From Oscillospiraceae bacterium (lineage in GTDB: Bacteria; Bacillota; Clostridia; Oscillospirales; Acutalibacteraceae), in assembly GCA_910574995.1 (NCBI GenBank), contig CAJTCS010000007.1, positions 154,228-218,227 of the forward strand: a stretch of 64,000 bases of DNA. The letters run 5' to 3'. The notes under the pieces were generated by a model that ran no database searches, was not told where the DNA came from, and worked only from the letters and a program-made list of their open reading frames with translations. Below are positions 44,122-53,900 of the stretch, in pieces. Both the position numbers and the translations under genes were made by a program. Within the stretch, counting starts at the first letter, position 1, and the number at the start of each line of letters is the position of its first letter.

Positions 44122-44191
44122 TTTTTTTGAGGATTCTTAAGGGTCTTTTTTCAAAAAAATCCCTTAAGGCAGGGTTGGGCGGCACCCCAAC
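44122..44191 (+). repeat. Interleaved inverted repeats and G-rich hairpin in the pyrH-frr spacer
   Basis: TTTTTTTGA (44122-44130) is complementary to TCAAAAAAA (44151-44159), and CTTAAGGG (44136-44143) to CCCTTAAG (44161-44168). The arms interleave, so the two stems exclude each other or form a pseudoknot. GGGTTGGG...CCCCAAC (44172-44191) follows just before the frr ribosome site. Confidence 0.6.
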
Positions 44192-44210
44192 AGGAAAGGA
44201 GATATGCGAA

Positions 44211-44774
44211 ATGGCAGAGATGAAAGACGTCTTCGCAAAGGCGGAGAGTAAAATGCAGAAATCCATTGGGCATTTGCAGGAGGAGTACGCCACCATACGG
44301 GCTGGCCGCGCCAACCCCGCTGTGCTGGATAAAATCATGGTGAACTATTACGATACCCCTACACCCATCAACCAGCTGGCGGCGGTGGCCGTGTCCGAGG
44401 CCCGCGTCCTCACCATCCAGCCCTGGGACGCTTCCGTCCTGCGGGGCATTGAGAAAGCCATACAGACCTCGGACCTGGGGGTAAATCCCCAGAACGACGG
44501 GAAGATCATCCGCCTGGTGTTCCCTCCGCTGAATGAAGAGCGGCGCCGGGAGCTGGTGAAGGACATCAGCAAGCTGTGCGAGGAAGCCAAGGTGGCTGTA
44601 CGGGCTATCCGGCGGGACGCCATTGACAAGCTGAAAGAGATGAAAAAAAGCGGGGACATCACCGAAGACGACCTGAAGCAGGGCGAGAAGAAAATGCAGG
44701 ATCTGACAGACAAATATGTAAAGAACTGCGACGCCTGTTTTGCCGCCAAGGAGAAAGAGATCCTGGAGATTTGA
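44211..44774 (+). CDS. frr: Ribosome recycling factor
   Basis: A 187-residue protein of standard length that splits post-termination ribosomes with EF-G. Family blocks include MQKSIGHLQEEYATIRAGRA near the N-terminus, VNYYDTPTPINQLA, IQPWDASVLRGIEKAI and GKIIRLVFPPLNEERR. The start at ATG 44211 follows AAAGGAG by 9 bases. The preceding spacer of 185 bp is unusually structured for this gene pair. Confidence 0.97.
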   Translation: MAEMKDVFAKAESKMQKSIGHLQEEYATIRAGRANPAVLDKIMVNYYDTPTPINQLAAVAVSEARVLTIQPWDASVLRGIEKAIQTSDLGVNPQNDGKIIRLVFPPLNEERRRELVKDISKLCEEAKVAVRAIRRDAIDKLKEMKKSGDITEDDLKQGEKKMQDLTDKYVKNCDACFAAKEKEILEI

Positions 44775-44790
44775 TCTTCAGGCCTGGGAG

Positions 44791-44815
44791 TGCCGGTTCT
44801 ACCCGGCATTTCTCT
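44791..44815 (+). terminator. Weak hairpin after frr
   Basis: TGCCGG (44791-44796) pairs with CCGGCA (44803-44808), followed by TTTCTCTT. It may give partial termination before uppS. Confidence 0.4.
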
Positions 44816-44936
44816 TGCCCGCGGGATGAGGGGGCTGCTTCATAGGTCTTTCACTTTCCAAAGCCGCCCCGGGGGCGGGGGATGGAAAAGGTCCCGGCAG
44901 GGCAAGGCTTGCTATATATAGAATGGGGGAGAGGCT

Positions 44937-45677
44937 TTGCGTTCACAAAAGAAAGGGCAGGCAGGCGCGGCTGCCCCAGCCGTGCTGCCCCGGCATGTGG
45001 GTATCATTATGGACGGTAACGGCCGCTGGGCCAAGAAGCACCACCAGCCCCGCCCGGCGGGGCACAGGGCTGGGGCCCAAAATTTCCGCACCATCACCCG
45101 GTATGCCGCCAGGCTTGGCATCCAATACTTGACCGTGTATACCTTTTCCACAGAGAATTGGTCCCGGCCCGCCGAGGAAGTAGGGGGGCTGTTGGCTTTG
45201 TTTAAAGACTATCTGGAAGAGGCCCTGCGGGACTTTATGGATGAGAACATCCGGGTACGGTTTATCGGCGATGTACAGGCGTTCTCCCCCAACCTACAGG
45301 ACCTAATGGCCCGGGTAGAGGAAGAATCCTCTGTCAAGACCGGGATGGTGCTGAACCTGGCCATGAATTATGGGGGCCGGGCGGAGCTGGCCCGGGCGGC
45401 CCGGGCGTTTGCCCAAGAGGTGCGGGAGGGCAGGCGCCGGCCCGAGGAGCTGGACGAGGCCTTGCTGTCGTCGTACTTGTATACGGCGGGCCAGCCGGAC
45501 CCGGACCTGATCATCCGGCCCAGCGGGGAGCAGCGGCTTTCCAATTTCCTGCTGTGGCAAAGCGCCTACGCCGAGTTTGTCTATTCTGACATCCTCTGGC
45601 CCGATTTCACACCCCAGGACCTGGACAAGGCCCTGGCAGTTTATGCTTCCCGCCAGCGGCGTTTTGGCGGGGTGTGA
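44937..45677 (+). CDS. uppS: Isoprenyl (undecaprenyl) diphosphate synthase
   Basis: A 246-residue cis-prenyltransferase that extends farnesyl diphosphate to the C55 lipid carrier for the cell wall. HVGIIMDGNGRWAKK carries the catalytic Asp (about residue 26), TVYTFSTENWSRP is at about 64-76, and LIIRPSGEQRLSNFLLWQ and YSDILWPDF are in the C-terminal half. The start is TTG 44937 with GGGGGAG upstream. It is 27 bp before cdsA, and the farnesyl donor would come from ispA at 17905. Confidence 0.96.
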   Translation: MRSQKKGQAGAAAPAVLPRHVGIIMDGNGRWAKKHHQPRPAGHRAGAQNFRTITRYAARLGIQYLTVYTFSTENWSRPAEEVGGLLALFKDYLEEALRDFMDENIRVRFIGDVQAFSPNLQDLMARVEEESSVKTGMVLNLAMNYGGRAELARAARAFAQEVREGRRRPEELDEALLSSYLYTAGQPDPDLIIRPSGEQRLSNFLLWQSAYAEFVYSDILWPDFTPQDLDKALAVYASRQRRFGGV

Positions 45678-45704
45678 AAAAGTTTTAGGAAGAAGGTTGG
45701 GCTT

Positions 45705-46526
45705 ATGAAGCAGCGCGTCCTTTCAGGCACGATATTGGTGGTGTTCCTAGCGGCCGTCATCGTCTTTGACCAGAGTTTCCCCTTGGCGCTGAACATCGCG
45801 GTGGCCCTTATCGCGGCTGCGGCGGCGTATGAGATCGGCAAGGCGGTGGGCTTGGAGAAAGAGCCGGCGCTGTTCCTGCCATCCCTGGCTGCGGCGGCGG
45901 CCGTGCCCTTCTGCAACGGGCAATACCAGTTCTTAGTATATGCCCTCTATACGCTGGCCATCTGTTCGGCCATGCTGGCCTGCCACAGCCGGGTCAGCTT
46001 CAAGGATGTATTCGTGTTATATAGCATGGTGGTGATAATCCCTTGCGCCCTGCGCAGCCTGGTGCTCCTGCGGGATTTGGATCGGGCCCACGGTATGTTT
46101 TATGTGCTGGTGGCCATCTTTTCCGCCTGGTTGGCAGACGTGGGCGCTTTTTTTGCCGGGACTTTTTTTGGCAGGCATAAGCTGTGCCCCAACATCAGCC
46201 CCAAAAAGACGGTGGAAGGGGCTGCGGGTGGTTTAGCGTTCAATGTGGCTGTATTGCTGCTGGGGGGCTTGGCAGTTTCCCGGATATATGCCGCAGACCA
46301 GGTGGCGGTGTCCTATTTGCCCTTATTCCTGGCAGGCTTTTTCGGTACTTTTGTGTCTATCCTGGGGGACCTGAGCTTTTCCCTTATCAAGCGCAGCTGC
46401 CATATCAAGGATTTCGGCCAGGTCATCCCAGGACACGGGGGTATCCTGGACCGCTTTGATAGTGTAATTTTCACGGCGCCCTTTGTGTACCTGCTGGTAA
46501 GTTTTATTCCCATCATTTCTGCATAA
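45705..46526 (+). CDS. cdsA: Phosphatidate cytidylyltransferase
   Basis: A 273-residue membrane enzyme with about seven hydrophobic segments that makes CDP-diacylglycerol from phosphatidate and CTP. The CdsA signature is near the C-terminus: SPKKTVEGAAGG (about residues 166-177), LGDLSFSLIKRSCHIKD and PGHGGILDRFDS (about 244-255). It follows uppS and precedes dxr, in the common order for this block. AGGAAG precedes ATG 45705. Confidence 0.95.
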   Translation: MKQRVLSGTILVVFLAAVIVFDQSFPLALNIAVALIAAAAAYEIGKAVGLEKEPALFLPSLAAAAAVPFCNGQYQFLVYALYTLAICSAMLACHSRVSFKDVFVLYSMVVIIPCALRSLVLLRDLDRAHGMFYVLVAIFSAWLADVGAFFAGTFFGRHKLCPNISPKKTVEGAAGGLAFNVAVLLLGGLAVSRIYAADQVAVSYLPLFLAGFFGTFVSILGDLSFSLIKRSCHIKDFGQVIPGHGGILDRFDSVIFTAPFVYLLVSFIPIISA

Positions 46527-46552
46527 GATGATAGGGGGTGCACGCCCGGCCC

Positions 46553-46621
46553 GCAAACCGGGGGCGGCGCCCCCGCGTGTCCTGCCCAGGCGAGGCGGCC
46601 CGGCTTTGCCGGGCGGTTTGC
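46553..46621 (+). other. Compact multi-hairpin element in the cdsA-dxr spacer
   Basis: GCAAACC (46553-46559) pairs with GGTTTGC (46615-46621). Inside lie GGGGGC/GCCCCC (46560-46565 with 69-74), a small CCT/AGG hairpin near 46581-46590, and GCCCGGC/GCCGGGC (46598-46604 with 46608-46614). Together they give a four-way-junction-like fold of 69 bases with no T-tract. Confidence 0.5.
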
Positions 46622-46681
46622 AGGCTAATCCTGAAGGGGATATCCGGGCCCAAATTTGTGGGAAAGGATCGTGACGGAAGG

Positions 46682-47839
46682 ATGACGAAACTGGCTTTGC
46701 TGGGGGCCACGGGCTCCATTGGGGTCCAGGCCCTGGAGGTGGTGCGGGGCCTGGCCGCGCAGGGGGAGCGTGTAGAGGTGAAAGCGTTGGCAGCGCGCTC
46801 ACGCGTGCAGCTGTTAGAGCGCCAGGCCCGGGAATTCCGGCCGGAAGCGGTGGCGCTGTTCGACCCTACCGCCGCCAAAGATTTCCGGGAACGTACCCGG
46901 GATATGTCCATCACCGTGCTGGAAGGCATGGAAGGCCTGTGCCAGGCCGCGGCCTGGGATAGCGCGGATACCACCCTGAACGCCGTGGTGGGTATGGTAG
47001 GGCTGCAGCCCACTTTGGCGGCCATTGGGGCTGGGAAAAGGCTGGCCTTGGCCAATAAAGAGACTTTGGTGGCGGGGGGCAGCCTGGTAACGGAGGCCGC
47101 GCGCCAAAACGGCGTGGAGATCCTGCCGGTAGACAGCGAGCACTCGGCCATCTTCCAATGCCTGCAGGGCAGCCCTGGGAGGCAGGCGGTGAAAAAGCTG
47201 ATCCTCACGGCTTCGGGCGGGCCCTTTTTCGGCTGGGACGCCCAGCGGCTGGCAGCGGCAACCCCGGAACAGGCCCTGGCACACCCCACCTGGGACATGG
47301 GGGCGAAGATCACCATAGACTGCGCCACCATGATGAATAAGGGCCTGGAGGTCATCGAGGCCGCTTGGCTGTTCGGCTTACCCGCAGGGCAGATCGACGT
47401 GGTAGTACACAGGGAGAGCATCGTACATTCTATGGTACAATTCGCCGACAATGGGGTCATCGCCCAGATGGGCACGCCGGATATGCGCCTGCCCATCCAG
47501 TATGCCCTTACCTGGCCCCGCCGCATTCCCTCTCCGGCCGGGGAACTGGACCTGCCCGCTTTAGGTAAGCTGACATTCTACCAGCCAGACCGGGAACATT
47601 TCCGCTGCCTGGATGTGTGTATAGACGCCCTAAAGCGTGGGGGGCTGGCGCCCGCCGCCGCCAACGGCGCCAACGAGGCGGCGGTAGAGCTCTTCCTGCA
47701 AGGGAGGATATCCTTCCTGGAAATCCCGCGGCTGGTAGGGGAGGCTGCGGCCCGTCAGGCGGCTGTGCCCGCCGCCACTGTGGAAGAGGTGTTGGAGGCC
47801 GACCGCCGGGCCCGGGCCTTTGTACGGGAAAGCATATAG
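46682..47839 (+). CDS. dxr: 1-deoxy-D-xylulose 5-phosphate reductoisomerase
   Basis: A 385-residue enzyme of the MEP pathway, converting DXP to MEP with NADPH. LLGATGSIGVQALEV at the N-terminus binds NADPH; LANKETLVAGG (about 123-133), PVDSEHSAIFQC with metal-binding Asp and Glu (about 149-160), ASGGPFFG and IDCATMMNKGLEVIEA (about 211-226) are conserved. ATG 46682 matches the family start, but its ribosome site is weak (GGAAGG directly abuts the start codon), so the upstream structured element may influence translation. Confidence 0.96.
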   Translation: MTKLALLGATGSIGVQALEVVRGLAAQGERVEVKALAARSRVQLLERQAREFRPEAVALFDPTAAKDFRERTRDMSITVLEGMEGLCQAAAWDSADTTLNAVVGMVGLQPTLAAIGAGKRLALANKETLVAGGSLVTEAARQNGVEILPVDSEHSAIFQCLQGSPGRQAVKKLILTASGGPFFGWDAQRLAAATPEQALAHPTWDMGAKITIDCATMMNKGLEVIEAAWLFGLPAGQIDVVVHRESIVHSMVQFADNGVIAQMGTPDMRLPIQYALTWPRRIPSPAGELDLPALGKLTFYQPDREHFRCLDVCIDALKRGGLAPAAANGANEAAVELFLQGRISFLEIPRLVGEAAARQAAVPAATVEEVLEADRRARAFVRESI

Positions 47840-48033
47840 GCAACCGTATCAATGGGACGTAACGCCCAATATTCCGGCACATGCCGGGGCGGGGTTCCTG
47901 GGCGCGTCCTTCCCGTCAAATGGCGTGTTGTAGCCCTTCGCTGTGCATTCCGCCCCCTAAAAATTTTCTCGGAAACCTTTTCTTAAATGAAAGGGCAGCA
48001 GGCAGGAAATGTAGGTCAAAAGGAGTTGGTATT

Positions 48034-49173
48034 TTGCAGATTGTGACAGTGGCGCTGCTTATCGTGATAGGCGTGGTGCTTTTCGGGTTCGTGATTTTCT
48101 TCCACGAGCTGGGGCATTTTTTGCTGGCCAAGGCCATGAAAGTGCAGGTAAACGAGTTTGCCATTGGTATGGGGCCCAAGCTGCTGGGCTTCCGGCGGGG
48201 GGAAACCCTGTACAGCCTGCGGCTTTTCCCCATCGGCGGATACTGCGCCATGGAGGGGGAAGATGGCTGTGACGACGGCGGGGCGCGCCCCCTTTTGCAT
48301 GAGGGGCCGGACGATGGCGTGGCCATTGCCACCCCCCAGCCCGCAGACAACCCCAACGCTTTTTGGAACAAACCTGTGTGGAAGCGCGTCCTAGTAATTG
48401 TGGCGGGGGGCGTTTTCAACGTGTTTTTGGGGCTGTTGCTGATGGCCCTCACTTTGGTTCCCCAGGAGACTTTCGCCACCACCCAGATCAGCAAATTTAC
48501 AGAGGGCTCTACATTACAGGCGGCCGGGGCCCAAGTGGGGGACCGGATCGTGGCTATAGATGGTTACGCGGTGCGCAATGACCGGGATATGTCCTTTGGC
48601 ATGGCCCTGGCAAACCCGGATGCCGTTTCCATCACAGTCCAGCGGGAAGGCCAGCGCCTGGACCTGGGCCCCTTTGCCATGCCCTCCCAGACATTGGAAA
48701 ATGGCAGGCGGGTGGTGTCCCCGGATTTTTACGTGATGCCCCAGCCCCGCACGGCGGGGGAGGTGCTGGGCCGCGCGGGCTCTTACACCGTGTCCATGGT
48801 GCGCATGGTGCTGGCAAGCCTGAAGGGCATCGTCAGCGGGCAGTTTGGCCTGAATGAAATTTCCGGGCCGGTGGGCACGGCCCAGGCCATTACCCAGGCG
48901 GCGGAGGCTGGCCTGGCCCAAAGCTTTGGCAGCGCGGTGGCCAATATCCTGCAAATGATCATCCTGATCACCGTGAACCTGGGCGTGGTGAACCTGTTGC
49001 CCCTGCCCGCCCTGGACGGAGGGCGGCTGCTGTTCCTCATCTGGGAGGGCATTACCCGGAAGCCTGTGCCCTCCAAGTATGAAGGGTATGTGCACGCGGC
49101 AGGCTTTGTGCTGCTTATTGGGCTGATGGTGGTCATCACTTTCAACGATATTGCCCGGATTTTTACCGGCTGA
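48034..49173 (+). CDS. rseP: RIP metalloprotease RseP (site-2 protease)
   Basis: A 379-residue intramembrane zinc protease. The zinc-binding HELGH lies in the first membrane segment (about residue 28-32, FFHELGHFLLAKAM). A PDZ domain covers about residues 150-240 (GSTLQAAGAQVGDRIVAID), and the C-terminal membrane segment has the third ligand motif LLPLPALDGGRLLF (about 326-339). It cleaves membrane anchors such as anti-sigma factors. The start is TTG 48034 with AAAAGGAG 9 bases upstream. A 194-bp spacer separates it from dxr and holds a small CCGGCA/TGCCGG hairpin at 47874-47887. Confidence 0.94.
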   Translation: MQIVTVALLIVIGVVLFGFVIFFHELGHFLLAKAMKVQVNEFAIGMGPKLLGFRRGETLYSLRLFPIGGYCAMEGEDGCDDGGARPLLHEGPDDGVAIATPQPADNPNAFWNKPVWKRVLVIVAGGVFNVFLGLLLMALTLVPQETFATTQISKFTEGSTLQAAGAQVGDRIVAIDGYAVRNDRDMSFGMALANPDAVSITVQREGQRLDLGPFAMPSQTLENGRRVVSPDFYVMPQPRTAGEVLGRAGSYTVSMVRMVLASLKGIVSGQFGLNEISGPVGTAQAITQAAEAGLAQSFGSAVANILQMIILITVNLGVVNLLPLPALDGGRLLFLIWEGITRKPVPSKYEGYVHAAGFVLLIGLMVVITFNDIARIFTG

Positions 49174-49205
49174 CGCAAGTGCGCCGCAAAAAAGGAGGAT
49201 GGATC

Positions 49206-50252
49206 ATGGGAAGACGGGAAACGAAACAGATACAGGTGGGCCATGTGCGGCTGGGCGGCGGCGCGCCGGTAACGGTACAGTCGATGCTCAGCGTGCCCTC
49301 CACGGATATACCGGGCAGCGTGGCCCAGGCAAAGGCGCTGGAACAGGCGGGCTGCCAGGTCATCCGGGCGGCGGTGCCGGATATGGATGCGGTGCGGCTT
49401 ATCCCGGCTTTGAAACAGGCCGTATCTGTGCCCATTGTGGCGGACATCCATTTCGATTACCGGTTGGCATTAGAGTGCTGCGCCGCCGGGGTGGATAAGA
49501 TCCGTATCAACCCCGGCAATATCGGCAGTGATAGCCGGGTGAAAGCCGTGGCGGACGCGTGCAGGCAGAGGGGCGTCCCCATCCGGGTAGGGGTGAACGA
49601 TGGTTCATTGGAAAAGCATATCCTGGCAAAATACGGCCGCCCCACGCCCCAGGCTTTGTGCGAGAGCGCCCTGTACCATGCTTCCTTGCTGGAAAAATTT
49701 GACTTTACCGACATTGTCCTGTCCATGAAAGCCTCTTCGGTGGATTTCACCATCCAGGCCTACCAGTTGGCAGCGGGGCGGTGTCCCTATCCCTTGCATC
49801 TAGGCATCACCCACGCGGGAACTGCCCGGATGGGGGTTATCAAGTCGGCCATCGGTATCGGCGGGCTTTTGCAGCAAGGCATCGGCGACACGATCCGGGT
49901 ATCCTTGGCGGCTGACCCGGTAGAAGAGGTGAAGGCCGGGCAGGATATCCTGCAGGCCTTGGGCCTGCGGGGGGGCGTGAAGCTGATTGCATGCCCCACT
50001 TGCGGCCGCACCCGCATCGACCTGATCGGCCTGGCCCAACAGGTGGAACAGGCCCTGGCAGGCTGCCAGAAGGATATCACCGTGGCGGTGATGGGCTGCG
50101 GCGTCAACGGCCCCGGGGAAGCCCGGGAGGCCGATATCGGCATAGCGGGCGGCAAAGGGGAAGGCCTCCTTTTTAAAAAGGGGGAGATCCTGCGCAAAGT
50201 GCCCGAAGGCCGGCTGCTGGCTGAGTTGCTGGCCGAGGTGGACAAGCTGTAG
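49206..50252 (+). CDS. ispG: 4-hydroxy-3-methylbut-2-en-1-yl diphosphate synthase (IspG)
   Basis: A 348-residue iron-sulfur enzyme of the MEP pathway, making HMBPP. The N-terminal TIM-barrel part has VTVQSMLSVPSTD and VADIHFDYRLAL, with DKIRINPGNIG. The cluster ligands are in CPTCGRTRID (about residues 263-272) and the MGCGVNGPGEARE block (about 297-309), with the Glu ligand in the latter. AAAGGAGG precedes ATG 49206. It is 32 bp after rseP and follows dxr, completing the pathway genes in this block. Confidence 0.96.
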   Translation: MGRRETKQIQVGHVRLGGGAPVTVQSMLSVPSTDIPGSVAQAKALEQAGCQVIRAAVPDMDAVRLIPALKQAVSVPIVADIHFDYRLALECCAAGVDKIRINPGNIGSDSRVKAVADACRQRGVPIRVGVNDGSLEKHILAKYGRPTPQALCESALYHASLLEKFDFTDIVLSMKASSVDFTIQAYQLAAGRCPYPLHLGITHAGTARMGVIKSAIGIGGLLQQGIGDTIRVSLAADPVEEVKAGQDILQALGLRGGVKLIACPTCGRTRIDLIGLAQQVEQALAGCQKDITVAVMGCGVNGPGEAREADIGIAGGKGEGLLFKKGEILRKVPEGRLLAELLAEVDKL

Positions 50253-50279
50253 GGGGTACGCCCAGAAAGGGGAACGGCC

Positions 50280-50885
50280 ATGGAACAGATCGTCACCATC
50301 CAGCACTGCCAATCGGTGCACCACACCAACGGCATGCTGGGCTCTTGGACAGACTGGGATTTGACAGAGCTGGGCCGTGAGCAGGCCCGGCGCATTGCGG
50401 AAAGGCTGGCCGCCGAACTAGCGGGCCAGTCTGTAAAAATATTTTCTTCCGACCTGAAGCGTGCCGCCCAGACCGCGGCCCCCTTGGCGGCGAAGCTGGG
50501 CGTAGAGATAGAATACCGCCAAGAGCTGCGGGAACGGAACCTGGGGGAGGCTGTGGGGCAATCCGTTGCCTGGCTGAAGGGGCACATGACGCCTGAGCAC
50601 ACCATAGACGATAAAATGTTCCCCAGCGCCCATTCCCGGCGGCAGGTATGGCAGGGCCTTGCCAGCCTATGCCTGGATGTGGTGGGACGGCCCGAAGATA
50701 CAGTGGTGCTTGTTTCCCATGGGGAGACTTTGGGTATATGGGGGTTGCTGTGGCTGCAAATGGAGCCCGAGGCCATGGAGCGTTGCCTGATATGGGGCAG
50801 CGCCGGGGGCGTATCACGTTTTGAGATAGAGCCGGACGGGCGGCGGCGAATCAGCCGGATAAGCGACCCTTCTTATATGCGGTAG
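50280..50885 (+). CDS. Divergent histidine phosphatase family protein
   Basis: A 201-residue phosphoglycerate-mutase-like protein. The usual RHGE catalytic start reads IQHCQS here (His at about residue 9): the Arg is replaced by Gln and the Gly by Cys. Other family blocks are present: DLTELGREQARRIAERL, FSSDLKRAAQTA, LRERNLGEAVGQ and LVSHGETLGIW with the second His. The loss of the first Arg suggests a changed substrate or lower activity. It lies between ispG (27 bp upstream) and polC. GGAACGG precedes ATG 50280. Confidence 0.8.
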   Translation: MEQIVTIQHCQSVHHTNGMLGSWTDWDLTELGREQARRIAERLAAELAGQSVKIFSSDLKRAAQTAAPLAAKLGVEIEYRQELRERNLGEAVGQSVAWLKGHMTPEHTIDDKMFPSAHSRRQVWQGLASLCLDVVGRPEDTVVLVSHGETLGIWGLLWLQMEPEAMERCLIWGSAGGVSRFEIEPDGRRRISRISDPSYMR

Positions 50886-50987
50886 CGCAGCCAGACGGCG
50901 TAAGCAGCGGCTTTTAAAATGCGGCAAGAAGGGGCTTTTGGATGCGGGGTGCGGGGCGGTAGCCCCGGCCCAAAAGGAGGGCGGGTA

Positions 50988-53900
50988 GTGAATACGCTGG
51001 GCATTTTTTTTAAGAAAGAATTGGAAGGCCAGGCTTTCCCAGAAGAACTGCTGGCTGGCCGGATACAGAATCTGCATATTGCCCTGGCAGAGCGCCGGGT
51101 GGAATTGGCGGCAGCATTTGCCGCCTTTGTGGACTATGGGGAGATCCAGCGGTTCTGTAAGGCATTAGGGGTATTGGGGACGGTGCGGGTATCCCCCCGC
51201 TTCCCCCGGGAGAGTTTTGCCCCAGGCTGCCTGCCCTCCCTGGTTATGGCGGTGAAAGAGCAGGACGCCACCTTGAACGGCACTTTCCATCAGGCGGAGG
51301 CCTTGTGGAAGGAGGGCGTGCTCACCGTCGAGCTGTGCCATGGGGGGCTAGAGCTGTTAGAGGCCCGCCAAACCGCCCAGCGGATACAGGAATTGGTGCG
51401 GGCCTGGTTCTCGGTGGATTGCAGCGTACGCTTTGCCGGCAAGCGCAGCGTACAGGGGGGGGGCGGTTCCCTGTTGGAACGCATCCACACACAAGAGGAA
51501 AAGCAGCGCCGGGAGCAGGCTATCCAAGAGATGGAAGCCTATGAAGAGGCCCTGCAGGAGCAGGCCAGCCGCCGGAAGGTCAGCGTGCGGGATGAGGGCG
51601 CATTGCTGCCATCCATCGTGCCGGAAACCGCCCGGCCGGTGCTGGGCACTGTACCCAAAGGGCGCGTCACCCCCCTGCGGGAAGCCGCCGTCGACCTGGG
51701 GGCCATCATCGTGTGGGGGGAGATATTTTCTGCCGAAAGCAAGGAAACCCGGGACAAGTCGAAAAAAATATACAGCATTGATATCACCGATTACACCAGT
51801 TCCATCACCCTGAAAGTCATCCAGGATGCGGACAAGTGTAAGGAACTGGACAAACTGAAAAAGGGCCGGTCCCTTCTGGTGCGGGGCAGCCTGGAATATG
51901 ACAAATACGACCGGGAAAACGTGCTGCGGCCCCGGGCTATCGCCACGGTGGACCAGGTAGAGGTGGTGGACGATGCCTTGGAAAAGCGGGTCGAGCTGCA
52001 CCTGCACACCAATATGTCCGATATGGACGGCATGAGCCCAGCCGGGGATTTGATCCAACAGGCCTACAAATGGGGCCAGAAAGCCGTTGCCATCACTGAC
52101 CACGGGGTGGCGCAGGCTTTCCCCGAGGCCATGAACGCCGAGGAGGCCATCCGGAAAGACGACCCGGACTTCAAGGTCATCTATGGTACAGAAGCCTACT
52201 TTGTCAACGACCTGGTGCCCGCGGTGGTGGGGGATTCCACCCGCAGCCTGGAAGAGGATTTCATCTGCTTCGACCTGGAGACCACCGGCCTTTCCCCCAA
52301 AAAGGACCGCATCACGGAAATTGGCGCGGTGCGCATCCATAACGGGGAAGTAACCGACCATTTCGACACCTTTGTAGACCCGGGGATGCCCATCCCCCAA
52401 AAGATTACCGAGCTGACCGGCATTACCGATGAAATGGTGCGGGGCGCCCCCAGCGAGGCCGAAGCCCTGCAGGCCTTTTACGATTTTTGCGGGGATAGCG
52501 GGGTGGTGCTGGTGGCCCACAACGCGGGCTTCGACACGGGGTTCCTGCGGGCCGCCGGGGCCCGTGCCGGCGTCCCGTTCCCCTATGTGTATATCGACTC
52601 CGTTCCCATCTGCCGGGCCCTGCTTACCGACATCAAAAACTGCAAGCTGGACACAGTAGCCGCCTATTTGAAGCTGAAGCCTTTCAACCACCACCGGGCG
52701 GATGACGACGCGGCGGTGCTGGGGGAAATTTTCTTGAACCTATTGCAACGCCTGCGGGAGGATAGGGGGGCCAAAACGGTACAAGATATCAACTCGGCCC
52801 TGGCAGGGGGAGACCCCAAGAAGCTGCGCCCTTATCACCAAATTATCCTGGTGAAGAACCAGACCGGGTTAAAAAACCTGTACCGCCTCATCTCTATGGG
52901 CCATTTAGACTATTTCTACCGCACGCCCCGTATCCCCAAAAGCCAGCTGAACAAATACCGGGAGGGGCTGCTCATCGGCAGTGCTTGCGAGGCGGGAGAG
53001 CTGTTCCAGGCCATGGTGCGGGGGGATTCCTTTGAAAACCTGTGTAAAATAGCGGAGTATTACGACTACTTAGAAATACAGCCGTTGGGCAACAATATGT
53101 TCATGGTGCGCAACGGCGACACGGACGTCGAGGGCTTGCGGGAGTACAACCGCACTATCGTGCGCATCGGCGAAAAGCTTCAAAAGCCGGTGGTGGCCAC
53201 CTGCGACGTGCATTTCAAGGACCCCAAGGACGCGGACTTCCGGCGCATCCTTATGGCGGGCAAGGGCTTCTCGGACGCAGACCAGCAAGCCCCCCTGTAC
53301 ATGCGCACCACCCCGGAGATGCTTAAAGAGTTCGAGTACCTGGGCAAGGAAAAGGCCTTTGAGGTGGTGGTGACAAACCCCAACAAAATTGCCGATATGA
53401 TAGACCATGTGCGCCCTGTGCCTATGGGCAACTTCCCGCCCTTTATCGAGGGGGCCCAAGAGCAGCTTATCGACATTACCTGGCAGCGGGCCAAAGCCAA
53501 ATATGGCGACCCCCTGCCAGATATTGTGGAGAAGCGCCTGAACAAGGAGCTGGGCTCCATCGTCAAGCATGGTTTCTCGGTGCTGTACATGACGGCGCAG
53601 AAGCTGGTGGCCGACTCGGAGGAGCAAGGCTACCTGGTAGGCTCCCGGGGGTCGGTGGGCTCCTCCTTTGTGGCCAGCATGTCCGGCATTTCCGAGGTGA
53701 ACCCCCTGGAACCCCATTATGTCTGCTCCCAGTGCCAGTACAGCGAATTCATCACCGATGGCAGCGTAGACTCTGGCTTCGACCTACCCCCGAAAACCTG
53801 CCCCCATTGCGGCCACGACCTGGACCGGGACGGGCACACCATCCCCTTTGAGACCTTCCTGGGCTTTGATGGGGACAAGGTGCCGGATATTGACCTAAAC

